This document shows, piece after piece, positions 28,528-36,459 of a DNA stretch of 64,000 bases. The DNA is taken from NCBI RefSeq assembly GCF_042651965.1, contig NZ_JBHSDY010000002.1:496001-560000 (forward strand), given 5' to 3'. The notes beneath the pieces are model-generated. The model did not search any database. It was not told the origin of the DNA and saw nothing but the letters and a program-made list of their open reading frames with translations. This DNA comes from Castellaniella hirudinis (GTDB lineage: Bacteria > Pseudomonadota > Gammaproteobacteria > Burkholderiales > Burkholderiaceae_B). The first letter of the stretch is position 1; each line of letters opens with the position of its first letter. The translations under genes were made by a program, and so were the position numbers.

Positions 28528-29169
28528 TTGCTCAGCAGCCAGATCACCAACGAGCTCCTGCACGTGTTGTTCATCATCGCCATCGCCGCCGAAGCCATGA
28601 CCGCCGCACTCGCGGCCGGGCGGCGGGAAATGGACTGGCTGGGCGTGTGCCTGCTGGGCTGCATCACCGCACTGGGCGGCGGCTCAGTGCGCGACCTGCT
28701 GCTGAATCACCACCCGCTGTCCTGGATCGCCCACCCGTCCTATCTGCTGATCACCGGCGGCGCAGCCCTGGTCACCATCGCGCTGGCCCGCTTCATCCAC
28801 TCGCTGCGGCACCTGTTTCTGTTCCTGGACGCGGTCGGGCTGGTGGTCTTCACCGTGATCGGCTGCGACATCGCCCTGAACCTGGGCCTGCCCTGGAGCA
28901 TTGCCATCGTCTCGGGCATGATCACCGGCTGCGTGGGCGGCGTGCTGCGTGACGTGCTGTGCAACGAAGTCCCGCTGCTGTTCCGCGCCGAACTCTACGC
29001 CACGGTCTCCATCGTCGCGGGCGCCCTGTACGTGGGCGGCCTGGCGCTCGACCTGCACCAGGAAGCCGTCACCGGCGGCGCGCTGGCGATCGGTCTTGGG
29101 CTGCGGCTGCTGGCCCTGCGCTTCGGCTGGAGCATGCCCAAATTCGTCTATACGCGGGACCTGCACTGA
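28528..29169 (+). CDS. TRIC-type (UPF0126/YicG-like) inner-membrane cation channel family protein
   Basis: 213 residues, about seven TM helices arranged as two repeats. Each repeat carries the family Gly-rich motif: TALGGGSVRDLLL in the first and CVGGVLRDVLCNEVP in the second. Bacterial members form trimeric cation channels; some are linked to glycine or other small-solute handling, and the physiological role is uncertain. The TTG at 28528 has GGGAG 7 bases upstream. It lies 35 bases after fbpC but is probably functionally separate. Confidence 0.88.
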   Translation: MLSSQITNELLHVLFIIAIAAEAMTAALAAGRREMDWLGVCLLGCITALGGGSVRDLLLNHHPLSWIAHPSYLLITGGAALVTIALARFIHSLRHLFLFLDAVGLVVFTVIGCDIALNLGLPWSIAIVSGMITGCVGGVLRDVLCNEVPLLFRAELYATVSIVAGALYVGGLALDLHQEAVTGGALAIGLGLRLLALRFGWSMPKFVYTRDLH

Positions 29170-29229
29170 GGCGGATGCGCCGTCAGTGCCGTACGGATCA
29201 GGCCGGGGCCGGGCTGAACAGCTTCTGAT

Positions 29230-29859
29230 TCAGGCTGCGGCACCGTCGGCCGGACAGCCGCTGTGAAAGCGGAACTCCGCGTCCGGCGACTCGATCAGTT
29301 CCTGTTCCACCTGACGGATCCGGGCCACCGCGCGTTCCACATCACGCGCCTCGCCAAAACGGTGCGCGAAGCGCAGATAACCTTGATAGTGGCGGCTTTC
29401 CGATTGCAGCAGCCCGGCGTAGAACGTGGCCAGTTCTTCATCCAGGTGCGGCACCAGCGCGGCGAAACGCTCGCAGGAACGGGCCTCGATAAAAGCGCCC
29501 ACGATCAGCGTATCAACAAGCTTCGCCGGCTCGTGGGTACGGACCGCCGCCCGCAGCCCGGACGCATAGCGGCCGGCCGTCAAAGGCCGCAGCGCGATGC
29601 CGCGCCGCTTCATCAGGCGCAGCACCTGCTCGTGGTGCACCAGTTCCTCACGCGCCAGCTTGGACAGCGCCGCTGACAATTCGGCGTCCTGACCGTAGCG
29701 CGCAATCAGGCTCATCGCAGTCGCGGCCGCCTTCAGTTCGCAGTTGCGATGATCGAGCAAGAGCACGTCCTGCTGCGCCAACGCGGCGCGCACCCAGGCC
29801 TCGGGCGTGGGACACGGCAGGAAATCGAGCAGTTCGGCGGGCAATGCGGGTGCAATCAT
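29230..29859 (-). CDS. miaE: tRNA-(ms2io6A37) hydroxylase MiaE
   Basis: 209 residues. This is a ferritin-like di-iron monooxygenase that hydroxylates the isopentenyl group of ms2i6A37 in tRNAs reading U-starting codons. Iron-ligand helices are visible: LAREELVHHEQVL, FIEARSCERFAAL and LQSESRHYQGYLRFA. Length is normal. The ATG overlaps the stop of the upstream MFS gene (ATGA), so the two are co-transcribed although no functional link is evident. Confidence 0.95.
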   Translation of the reverse strand: MIAPALPAELLDFLPCPTPEAWVRAALAQQDVLLLDHRNCELKAAATAMSLIARYGQDAELSAALSKLAREELVHHEQVLRLMKRRGIALRPLTAGRYASGLRAAVRTHEPAKLVDTLIVGAFIEARSCERFAALVPHLDEELATFYAGLLQSESRHYQGYLRFAHRFGEARDVERAVARIRQVEQELIESPDAEFRFHSGCPADGAAA

Positions 29860-31106
29860 TCAGAAATCCGAGGTCGTTGGACAGGCGGCGATCCGCCCGT
29901 CGTATCGGGGGACGGCGCAGGCCCGGGCATGAAACGCCAGGCGACCAGCCATCCCAGCACCTGCACGGCACACAGCGTGGCCACGGTGCCGGGCCATCCC
30001 CCCAGGGTATAGGCGATCCCGCAGCCCCAGGCGCCCGCAAAGCCGCCGCAATAATACGCCCCGTAGTACAGGCCGCTGGCCAGCGACCGGCCGCTGGTGA
30101 CCCGGTGGGCGATAAAACTCATCGTCACTGACTGCGTCACGAACACCCCGCAGGCCGCCACGGCCAACGCGACGACGATGCCCGAGGCCCAGGGCGCCAA
30201 CGCCCCCAGCACCCCCAGCGCCGAGATCGCGACGGCCGTCAGCACCGTGCGCCGCGAGCCGACGCGTGAAATGAAGCGTCCCGCCAGCGGCGTCACCACC
30301 ACCCCCAGCAGATAGACGCTGAAAATATTGGCCAGATCGCCCGAACTGAAGCGATACGGCTCCGCCGCCAGGTGCAGGTTGACGAAGGTGAACAAGCCGA
30401 CCAGCGCGAACAGCACCGTAAAGCCCAGGGCGCACGCCGCCTGCAGCGCAGGATTGCGCAGCACCCGGCCCAGCGTCGACAGGCTGTCGGCAAAACGGAC
30501 GTTGGCCGTGAAATGGCGCGAAGGCGGCAAGCCGCGCCACACCAGCCAGGCCCCCGCCAGGTTCAGCACGGCCATCAGGCCGAACGCGGTGCGCCAGGCC
30601 ATGAATTCGGTCAGGTGCCCCATCAGGAAACGCCCCAGAAAGCCGCCCAGCACCGTGCCCGCCACGTACCCCGTCATGACCCGCACCATCGAGGCGCCAC
30701 GGAATTCCTCGCCGACGTAAGCGATCATCACCACCGACACGCCCGGCACCGCCAGCCCCTGCAGGAAGCGCAGCACCAGCAGGCCATGCACAGACTGCAC
30801 CTGCGACATCAGCGCCGTGGGTACGGCCAGCGCAAACACCGACACCGTGATCAGCCACTTGCGCCCCAAGGCGTCGGACAGCATGCCGATGAACGGCGAG
30901 ATCAACGCCACCGCCAGCACCGTCATCCCCACGGCATTGCCGATCTCGACCACCGACGCGTTCAGGTCCCGCTGCAGTTCCGGCAGGATCGACTGCACCG
31001 AATACACCTGGATAAAAGCGAACACACCCACCAGCGCCACGGTCAGCAGCAGCGGGACGGTCAGGCGGTAATAGTCGTCGGGGGTGGCAGGCGGGGGGGC
31101 TGACAT
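29856..31106 (-). CDS. MFS transporter (YnfM/arabinose-efflux-like)
   Basis: 416 residues, twelve predicted TM helices. The loop 2-3 MFS motif is MLSDALGRKWLITVSVF; an early VQSILPELQRDL helix and late SLASGLYYGAYYCGGF are typical of YnfM-type drug or small-molecule exporters. The start was chosen at the ATG 31106; a TTG at 31112 is possible. It overlaps miaE by 4 bases. The substrate is unknown. A 9-bp-arm inverted repeat at 31174-31198 lies 68 bases upstream and could be its operator. Confidence 0.9.
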   Translation of the reverse strand: MSAPPPATPDDYYRLTVPLLLTVALVGVFAFIQVYSVQSILPELQRDLNASVVEIGNAVGMTVLAVALISPFIGMLSDALGRKWLITVSVFALAVPTALMSQVQSVHGLLVLRFLQGLAVPGVSVVMIAYVGEEFRGASMVRVMTGYVAGTVLGGFLGRFLMGHLTEFMAWRTAFGLMAVLNLAGAWLVWRGLPPSRHFTANVRFADSLSTLGRVLRNPALQAACALGFTVLFALVGLFTFVNLHLAAEPYRFSSGDLANIFSVYLLGVVVTPLAGRFISRVGSRRTVLTAVAISALGVLGALAPWASGIVVALAVAACGVFVTQSVTMSFIAHRVTSGRSLASGLYYGAYYCGGFAGAWGCGIAYTLGGWPGTVATLCAVQVLGWLVAWRFMPGPAPSPDTTGGSPPVQRPRISE

Positions 31107-31173
31107 GGGCAAGGGCCGGAACGGGTGCGTGGGCCCAGCGGGTCCGTGGTGCTAGATTAACAGGTGGAGGGAC

Positions 31174-31198
31174 AATCACCGCGACTCATGCGGTGATT
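31174..31198. promoter_or_regulatory. inverted repeat upstream of the MFS gene
   Basis: AATCACCGC (31174-31182) and GCGGTGATT (31190-31198) are perfect inverted arms around GACTCAT. The site lies 68 bases upstream of the MFS start codon. No T-run follows on either strand, so an operator is more likely than a terminator. No matching regulator gene is adjacent. Confidence 0.4.
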
Positions 31199-31219
31199 AC
31201 GGACGGATTCACCGCAGGA

Positions 31220-31444
31220 TGTGCGGGAATTAGGAGATGATTGATCCCAGGCGTATCGAGCGATCATCACACCATCTGGATCACCAGCTTCTTCCCGCAA
31301 GCATGGGGTCAGACCGGCATCCTTGCACGCGGCCAGCAATGCCGCCAACACGGCGAATTCATCTTCGAGCGCATCGCAGGCGTCTCTGAAAGCCGGATCC
31401 GCCCCATCGGGAATCACATCGCTGGGGCGGTTTCCAGCCGGCAA
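31220..31444 (-). pseudogene. degenerate XRE/HigA-type antitoxin relic
   Basis: On the minus strand the translation carries DPAFRDACDALEDEFAVLAA, then ACKDAGLT and finally GVMIARY. That follows the order of small XRE antitoxins (DPEFRxAYDALEEEFAL, then KARxxAGLTQ, then QSVIARLE). The helix-turn-helix between the last two blocks is scrambled (PCLREEAGDPD), and the C-terminal half is replaced by unrelated residues. No ribosome site is seen and no partner toxin gene is adjacent. I read it as a decayed antitoxin; the remainder of the 519-base gap (31107-31625) has no gene. Confidence 0.5.
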
Positions 31445-31540
31445 GCATCATTTGCAGGCTTGATCAGGCGCAGCCATGGAGAAAACGGTCCTCAGGGATT
31501 TGCGATGAGAGGCAAGGCCCAGGCTGCGGATCACACAAAG

Positions 31541-31563
31541 AAAAACCCCGAAAAATCGGGGTT
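31541..31563 (-). terminator. Rho-independent terminator of ychF
   Basis: On the minus strand an 8-bp stem AACCCCGA/TCGGGGTT with a 4-base loop is followed by a T-rich run (TTTCTTTG). It lies 62 bases downstream of the ychF stop, the expected place for an intrinsic terminator. Confidence 0.8.
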
Positions 31564-31625
31564 CGAGCACACCTTCAGAGAGCTTCACGCGACCTTGCGA
31601 AGCGCCCTGAAATGACTTGATTGAA

Positions 31626-32717
31626 TCACACGTTAAACAAAAAATTCATCACGTCCCCGTCCTTCACCACATAGTCCTTGCCTTCCGCCCGCATCTTCCC
31701 GGCTTCCTTGGCGCCCTGCTCGCCCTTGCAGGCGATGAAGTCGTCGAAAGCAATGGTCTGGGCGCGGATGAAGCCGCGTTCGAAGTCGGTGTGGATGACG
31801 CCGGCGGCCTGGGGACCGGTGGCGCCGACGGGGATGGTCCAGGCGCGGACTTCCTTGACGCCGGCGGTGAAGTAGGTCTGCAGGCCCAGCAACTGGTAGC
31901 CGGCGCGGATGACGCGGTCCAGGCCGGGCTCGGTCATGCCCATGTCTTCCAGGAAGACGGTCTTGTCTTCATCGTCCAGGTCGGCGATCTCGGCCTCGAT
32001 GGCGGCGCAGACGGCGACCACGGGGGCGTGTTCGGCCGCCGCGTAGTCCTGCACGGCCTTCAGGTGCGGGTTGTCGGTGAAGCCGTCGTCCTTGACGTTG
32101 GCGACGTACATGGCGCGCTTGGCGGTGATGAAGCAGTAGCTTTTGATCACGGCCTGCTCGTCTTCGTCCAGGCCCAGGCTGCGCACGGACTTGCCCTGAT
32201 CCAGGACGGCCACGATGCGCTCCAGCAGGGCGACCAGGCGGATGGCGTCCTTGTCGCCGGAATTGGCCAGCTTGCGGTTCTTCTGCAGAGCCTTTTCGGC
32301 GGCGGCCATGTCGGCCAGGGCCAGTTCGGTATTGATGACCTCGATGTCCGAAATCGGATCGATGCGGCCGGCGACGTGGACGACGTTCTCGTCCTCGAAG
32401 CAGCGCACGACGTGAACGATGGCGTCGGTCTCGCGGATGTTGGCCAGGAACTGGTTGCCCAGGCCTTCGCCCTTGGACGCGCCCGCCACCAGGCCGGCGA
32501 TGTCGACGAATTCGACCACGGCGGGCACGACGCGCTCAGGCTTGACGATGGCCGACAACTGCGCCAGGCGCGGGTCCGGGACCTCGACCACGCCGACGTT
32601 GGGCTCGATGGTGCAGAACGGGTAGTTTTCCGCCGCGATGCCGGCCTTGGTCAGGGCGTTGAACAGGGTGGATTTGCCGACGTTGGGCAGGCCAACGATG
32701 CCGCATTGCAGTGCCAT
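31626..32717 (-). CDS. ychF: YchF/Ola1-family redox-responsive P-loop ATPase
   Basis: 363 residues. The P-loop is GLPNVGKSTLFNALT, followed by G2/G3 regions (EVPDPRLAQL, DIAGLVAGASKGEGLGNQF). The NKKD-like G4 site is altered as in all YchF proteins, which prefer ATP. The C-terminal TGS-like domain ends in VMNFLFNV. The protein binds ribosomes and affects stress responses. In relatives it lies close to pth; here about 8 kb of transporter and hydrolase genes lie between them. Confidence 0.97.
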   Translation of the reverse strand: MALQCGIVGLPNVGKSTLFNALTKAGIAAENYPFCTIEPNVGVVEVPDPRLAQLSAIVKPERVVPAVVEFVDIAGLVAGASKGEGLGNQFLANIRETDAIVHVVRCFEDENVVHVAGRIDPISDIEVINTELALADMAAAEKALQKNRKLANSGDKDAIRLVALLERIVAVLDQGKSVRSLGLDEDEQAVIKSYCFITAKRAMYVANVKDDGFTDNPHLKAVQDYAAAEHAPVVAVCAAIEAEIADLDDEDKTVFLEDMGMTEPGLDRVIRAGYQLLGLQTYFTAGVKEVRAWTIPVGATGPQAAGVIHTDFERGFIRAQTIAFDDFIACKGEQGAKEAGKMRAEGKDYVVKDGDVMNFLFNV

Positions 32718-32842
32718 GGGGAACCTGAGAGAAAAAGAGGGATGGAAATCAAGGCGCTATTGTACCCGCAGACCCCGGCGAAGCCCCCTGCGCAAGGCGC
32801 CGCCATGCTTCAGGTGAACGGCCCCGGCAGGATCGCGCGCCG

Positions 32843-33379
32843 TCAGGAGGACAGGATCGACGCTGTATCCACGACTTCCGCGAAATCAGCTTCCAGGAGC
32901 GCCAGCGTTACGTCGAGCACGGTGCGTGCGGACAGATGATCGGACGGCAGATCGAACCCGAGCACCGCATCACGAACCACCGTCATCCGGAATCCCAGGT
33001 CCGCGCCCGCGCGCACAGTGGAATTGACGCAGAAACCGGCCACGGCTCCCGTCACGACCAGATCGGTGATACCCTGCCCGCGCAGATGGGCCTGCAGATC
33101 CGTCGAGGCGAACGCCGACGAGGTCCGTTTGAGGAACACCGGCTCGCCATCCAGGGCCCGCGCGCACGGCATGGGAGGATACCCGGACGCCAGCGGATGA
33201 AAGGGCGATGCCGGATCTTCGGCCTGATGCCGGATGTGAATGACCGGCAGCCCCTGTCCGCGGAAAGCGGCCGCAAGCGCCGCGATCCTGGCCGGCGCTG
33301 CAGGGTCGACGTGATCCCGCCCGGCATCCACCCGATCCTGCATCGCTTGTTGCATGTCAATGATGAGCAAGGCTTTCAT
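32843..33379 (-). CDS. isochorismatase-family cysteine hydrolase (amidohydrolase)
   Basis: 178 residues. The Asp-Lys-Cys triad of the family is visible: D8 in LLIIDMQQAM, K84 in FLKRTSSAF and C117 in TGAVAGFCVNSTVRAG. The start at 33379 has GGAG 5 bases upstream; the frame is open further up but lacks coding character. Family members hydrolyse amides such as nicotinamide, N-carbamoyl compounds or ureido acids. It is divergent from the LysR gene that precedes a TRAP transporter, DUF2848 and amidase set, so a role in the same amide pathway is plausible. Confidence 0.88.
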   Translation of the reverse strand: MKALLIIDMQQAMQDRVDAGRDHVDPAAPARIAALAAAFRGQGLPVIHIRHQAEDPASPFHPLASGYPPMPCARALDGEPVFLKRTSSAFASTDLQAHLRGQGITDLVVTGAVAGFCVNSTVRAGADLGFRMTVVRDAVLGFDLPSDHLSARTVLDVTLALLEADFAEVVDTASILSS

Positions 33380-33593
33380 GATGACTCCGTAGCGGGTGGC
33401 GGCCTGCCCTTCACCCACCCAGCCTCCAGGCTGCGCACCGACCGGCCGGCGGCCGGCGACGCGCATCGCAGCGCCTTGAATTCGATTATCCTTGTGAAAC
33501 GACAGGCAAGGCCCGGTCCGAAAGACCGCAGCCATTGTACTTGCCCACTGACATCCCACTGGCCGCAGGCCCTGAGGCTTCCGACGCATCGCC

Positions 33594-34496
33594 ATGGATT
33601 TCAAGCACATCGAAGCGTTTGTCTGGGTCGCCGAGGTCGAGAGCTTCCGGATCGCCGCGGAAAAGCTCCACACCACGCAGCCGGCCATCTCGCAGCGCAT
33701 CGCGGCGCTGGAATCGTCCTTGTCCGTGCGGCTGTTCGAGCGCAACACGCGCGGCATCAGGCTGACGGAAAAAGGTCAGGAACTGCTGTCCCACGCCCGC
33801 CGCATCATCGACATGCGCACCGAGATGCTGACGGCCGCCCAACAGGCCTGCCCGATCGGGGGGCTCTTCCGGCTGGGCGTGGCCGAAACCCTGGTGCACA
33901 CCTGGCTGCCGGAACTGCTCGAACGGCTGCACCAGCGGCATCCGGCGCTGGTGGTGGAATTGCAGGTGGACACCAGCCACGTGCTGCGCGCGCAACTGCT
34001 GTCGCACCAGATCGACCTGGCCATGCTGGTGGGGACCTCGCAGGACCCGCGCGAACACAGCCTGCACCTCTGGGATTATTCCCTGGCCTGGATCGCCAGC
34101 CCCAGCCTGCGGCTGCACAACCGCACCGTCACGGTCAGAGAACTGGCAGCCTACCCCATCATCACCTACCTGCCGGCCAGTGTGCCGCACCACGCGGTCA
34201 AGCGCATTCTGCAGGACGCGGGGATCAAGGAGCCCCGCCTGTACGGCAGCGCGTCGCTCAGCACCATCGTCCACATGACGCGCCACGGGATGGGTCCCTG
34301 CGTGATCGCGCCTGCCGTGATCACCGAGGAACTGGAACAGGGCAAGCTGCGTCTTCTGCGAACTGACAGCACCCTGCCCGACATCGACTTCCATGCCTGC
34401 TGGCTGGATACGCCCGACAGCCACACGGCCCAGACCGTCGCGCGGCTGGCGCAGGAAATCGCGCATCAGGTCGAGACCAAAGGGGATCGGGGATAA
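33594..34496 (+). CDS. LysR-family regulator of the TRAP/amidase cluster
   Basis: 300 residues. The N-terminal HTH (MDFKHIEAFVWVAEVESFRI, TTQPAISQRIAALE) is at about 3-60, followed by the effector domain (LRLGVAETLVHTWLPELLE region, then TLPDIDFHACWLDTPDSH). It lies between the divergent cysteine hydrolase and, 207 bases on, the TRAP binding-protein gene, so it likely controls one or both. Repeats at 34545-34598 are candidate binding sites. The inducer is unknown. Confidence 0.9.
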   Translation: MDFKHIEAFVWVAEVESFRIAAEKLHTTQPAISQRIAALESSLSVRLFERNTRGIRLTEKGQELLSHARRIIDMRTEMLTAAQQACPIGGLFRLGVAETLVHTWLPELLERLHQRHPALVVELQVDTSHVLRAQLLSHQIDLAMLVGTSQDPREHSLHLWDYSLAWIASPSLRLHNRTVTVRELAAYPIITYLPASVPHHAVKRILQDAGIKEPRLYGSASLSTIVHMTRHGMGPCVIAPAVITEELEQGKLRLLRTDSTLPDIDFHACWLDTPDSHTAQTVARLAQEIAHQVETKGDRG

Positions 34497-34544
34497 CCCT
34501 GGCCCGGCTCGCTGAACCGTCAATAAAAACGCCTGAAAATTCAT

Positions 34545-34598
34545 ACGAATCAGTTTAAAAACAACACGTTATGATTGATTAATAAAGATTCGTTATGA
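34545..34598 (+). promoter_or_regulatory. repeat cluster upstream of TRAP operon (candidate LysR sites)
   Basis: There is an inverted pair ACGAATC (34545-34551) and GATTCGT (34587-34593). CGTTATGA also occurs twice in the same direction (34567-34574 and 34591-34598), 24 bases apart. The region is AT-rich, unlike its surroundings. It sits 106-159 bases before the dctP-like start, suitable for LysR control. Confidence 0.4.
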
Positions 34599-34652
34599 CC
34601 AGGCATACCGATTGATAATTGGACGCAATAGGGGTTGCCAAGCTGCAATCGA

Positions 34653-34692
34653 GGGGTGTCATCCACTCCATACACTCTGCACTCGACACCCC
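34653..34692 (+). promoter_or_regulatory. leader hairpin abutting the TRAP binding-protein ribosome site
   Basis: GGGGTGTC (34653-34660) and GACACCCC (34685-34692) form a perfect 8-bp stem with a 24-base loop. The stem ends directly before the GAGGAG ribosome-binding site (34693-34698). Such a position could tune translation or mRNA stability. Confidence 0.5.
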
Positions 34693-34703
34693 GAGGAGAC
34701 TCC

Positions 34704-35762
34704 ATGAAGCACCTGGCCACCATCACGCTCACCGCAGGCGCTGTCCTGCTCGCCTCCGCCGCCGTTGCACAAGACAAGGTGGACGGCCTGCCCAAGACCC
34801 AGATCCAGGTCGCGGGCGCGCTCAGCAACCTGACGCTCTACCAGAACTTCGAACAACCCTTCTGGACCAAGACCGTTCCCGAACTGTCGAACGGCCAGGT
34901 CACGGCCACCATCAAGGGTTTCAATGAAATGGGCCTGAAGGGCCCGGAAATGCTGCGCCTGATGTCCCAGGGCGTGATCCCGGTCGGCACCTCGACCCTG
35001 GCCTATTTCGCCAGCGACAACCCCATCAACGAAGCCATCGACCTGGCCGGCCTGGCGCCCACCGCCGCCATCGCCAAGCAGGTGACCGATGCCTTCAAGC
35101 CGGTCTACGAGGCCTTCTACGACAAGCAGAACATCAAGGTGCTCGGCTTTTCGTCCTATCCCGCGCAAGTGCTGTTCTGCAATGGCGCGATGAACGGCCT
35201 GGCCGACCTCAAGGGCAAGAAGGTGCGCACCAGCAGCCGCACCCAGGCCGAGTTCGTCGAGGCCTTCGGCGGCAGCAGCGTGACCCTGCCCTTCGGCGAA
35301 GTCGTGCCGGCCCTGCAGAACGGCGTGGTCAACTGCGCCATCACGGGCTCGATGTCGGGCTACTCGGCCAAGTGGTACGAGGTCAGCACGCACCTGTACG
35401 CCCTGCCGATCAACTGGAACCAGCAGATCCACGCCGCCAACAAGGCGTTCTGGAACAAGCTCGACCCCAAGGTCCAGGACTTCCTGCAGAAGAACCTGAA
35501 CGTGATGTTCGAGAAAATCTGGGCCGACGCCGCCGCTGAAACGCAGCAGGGCTATGACTGCAACACCGGCGCCGCCGAGTGCAAGCAAGCGGTCAAGGGC
35601 AAGATGACGCTGGTTCAGCCCTCCGAGGCCGATCAGGCGCTGCTCAAGAAGGTCCTGTCCGAAACCATCGTGCCGAAGTGGGCCGCGCGCTGCTCCGCGC
35701 AATGCGTCACGGACTTCAACGACACGGTCGGCAAGATCGTGGGCATCACCGCGTCCAAGTAG
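34704..35762 (+). CDS. TRAP transporter solute-binding protein (DctP type)
   Basis: 352 residues. The signal peptide is MKHLATITLTAGAVLLASAA..VAQ, then DctP-family features: FNEMGLKGPEMLRLMSQGV, VLGFSSYPAQVLFCNG and LADLKGKKVRTSSRTQAEFV, where the Arg that binds the ligand carboxylate is expected. Four Cys occur near the C-terminus (DCNTGAAECK, CSAQC), suggesting disulfides in the periplasm. GAGGAG lies 5 bases before the ATG. It is the first gene of the TRAP-DUF2848-amidase operon. The ligand is probably an organic acid amide; unknown. Confidence 0.92.
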   Translation: MKHLATITLTAGAVLLASAAVAQDKVDGLPKTQIQVAGALSNLTLYQNFEQPFWTKTVPELSNGQVTATIKGFNEMGLKGPEMLRLMSQGVIPVGTSTLAYFASDNPINEAIDLAGLAPTAAIAKQVTDAFKPVYEAFYDKQNIKVLGFSSYPAQVLFCNGAMNGLADLKGKKVRTSSRTQAEFVEAFGGSSVTLPFGEVVPALQNGVVNCAITGSMSGYSAKWYEVSTHLYALPINWNQQIHAANKAFWNKLDPKVQDFLQKNLNVMFEKIWADAAAETQQGYDCNTGAAECKQAVKGKMTLVQPSEADQALLKKVLSETIVPKWAARCSAQCVTDFNDTVGKIVGITASK

Positions 35763-35794
35763 GCGGTCGCGGCGTGCGCCGCGTCCTCTGACCC

Positions 35795-35820
35795 GCGGCC
35801 GGCGGCACACCGCCGGCCGC
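35795..35820 (+). other. strong hairpin between TRAP binding-protein and DctQ genes
   Basis: An 11-bp perfect stem GCGGCCGGCGG/CCGCCGGCCGC with a CACA loop lies in the 76-base dctP-dctQ gap. No T-run follows. Such hairpins commonly protect the binding-protein mRNA and lower membrane-subunit expression. Confidence 0.6.
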
Positions 35821-35838
35821 TTCGACCCCGGACTCATC

Positions 35839-36459
35839 ATGAACTCATCCGACCGCTACCGCGTGCTCGACAGCCTGCTGCGCCGGGCGAACGCGCTCTC
35901 CCGCGTCGCCATCTGGGTGGCCGGCGGCCTGACCCTGGCCAGCGCCCTCTACATCACACTCGACGTGCTGGTGCGCTATTTCGTGGGCAGACCCCTGGGC
36001 GCCGCCGACGAACTGTCCGGCTACGCCTTCGCCATCAGCATCTCCTGGGCGCTGTCGTTCGCCACCCTGCAGCGCGCCAACATCCGCATCGACGCGCTGT
36101 ACCAGTACCTGCCGCCGCGCATCGGCGCGCTCTTCGACTGGCTGGCGCTGGTCGTCCTGGGTGTGTTCATCGTGTACTGGACACGCTATGCCGCCACGGT
36201 CGCCGGCCTGTCCTGGGACAACCAATCGACCGCCAACACGACCTTCGCCACACCGCTGTGGATTCCGCAGTCCCTGTGGGTCGCGGGCCTGATCTGGCTG
36301 TGCGTCGTGCTGGCCCTCATGCTGCTGCGTTCGACCCTGGCCCTGGTGACGGGCGACCTGCGCACCGTGCGCGACATCTGCGGCGTGCGCAGCACCAAAG
36401 AAGAAGCCGACGCCGAAGCCGAAGCCGGCAAGCGGCTGGTCGAAGGAGACGCCTCATGA
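35839..36459 (+). CDS. TRAP transporter small membrane subunit (DctQ type)
   Basis: 206 residues with four TM helices. The DctQ-type segment ITLDVLVRYFVGRPLGAADE in the first half is characteristic; a charged C-terminal tail rich in Glu/Ala follows. It pairs with the large subunit whose ATG overlaps its stop (ATGA at 36456-36459). Together they use a sodium gradient to import the ligand delivered by the binding protein. Confidence 0.92.
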   Translation: MNSSDRYRVLDSLLRRANALSRVAIWVAGGLTLASALYITLDVLVRYFVGRPLGAADELSGYAFAISISWALSFATLQRANIRIDALYQYLPPRIGALFDWLALVVLGVFIVYWTRYAATVAGLSWDNQSTANTTFATPLWIPQSLWVAGLIWLCVVLALMLLRSTLALVTGDLRTVRDICGVRSTKEEADAEAEAGKRLVEGDAS

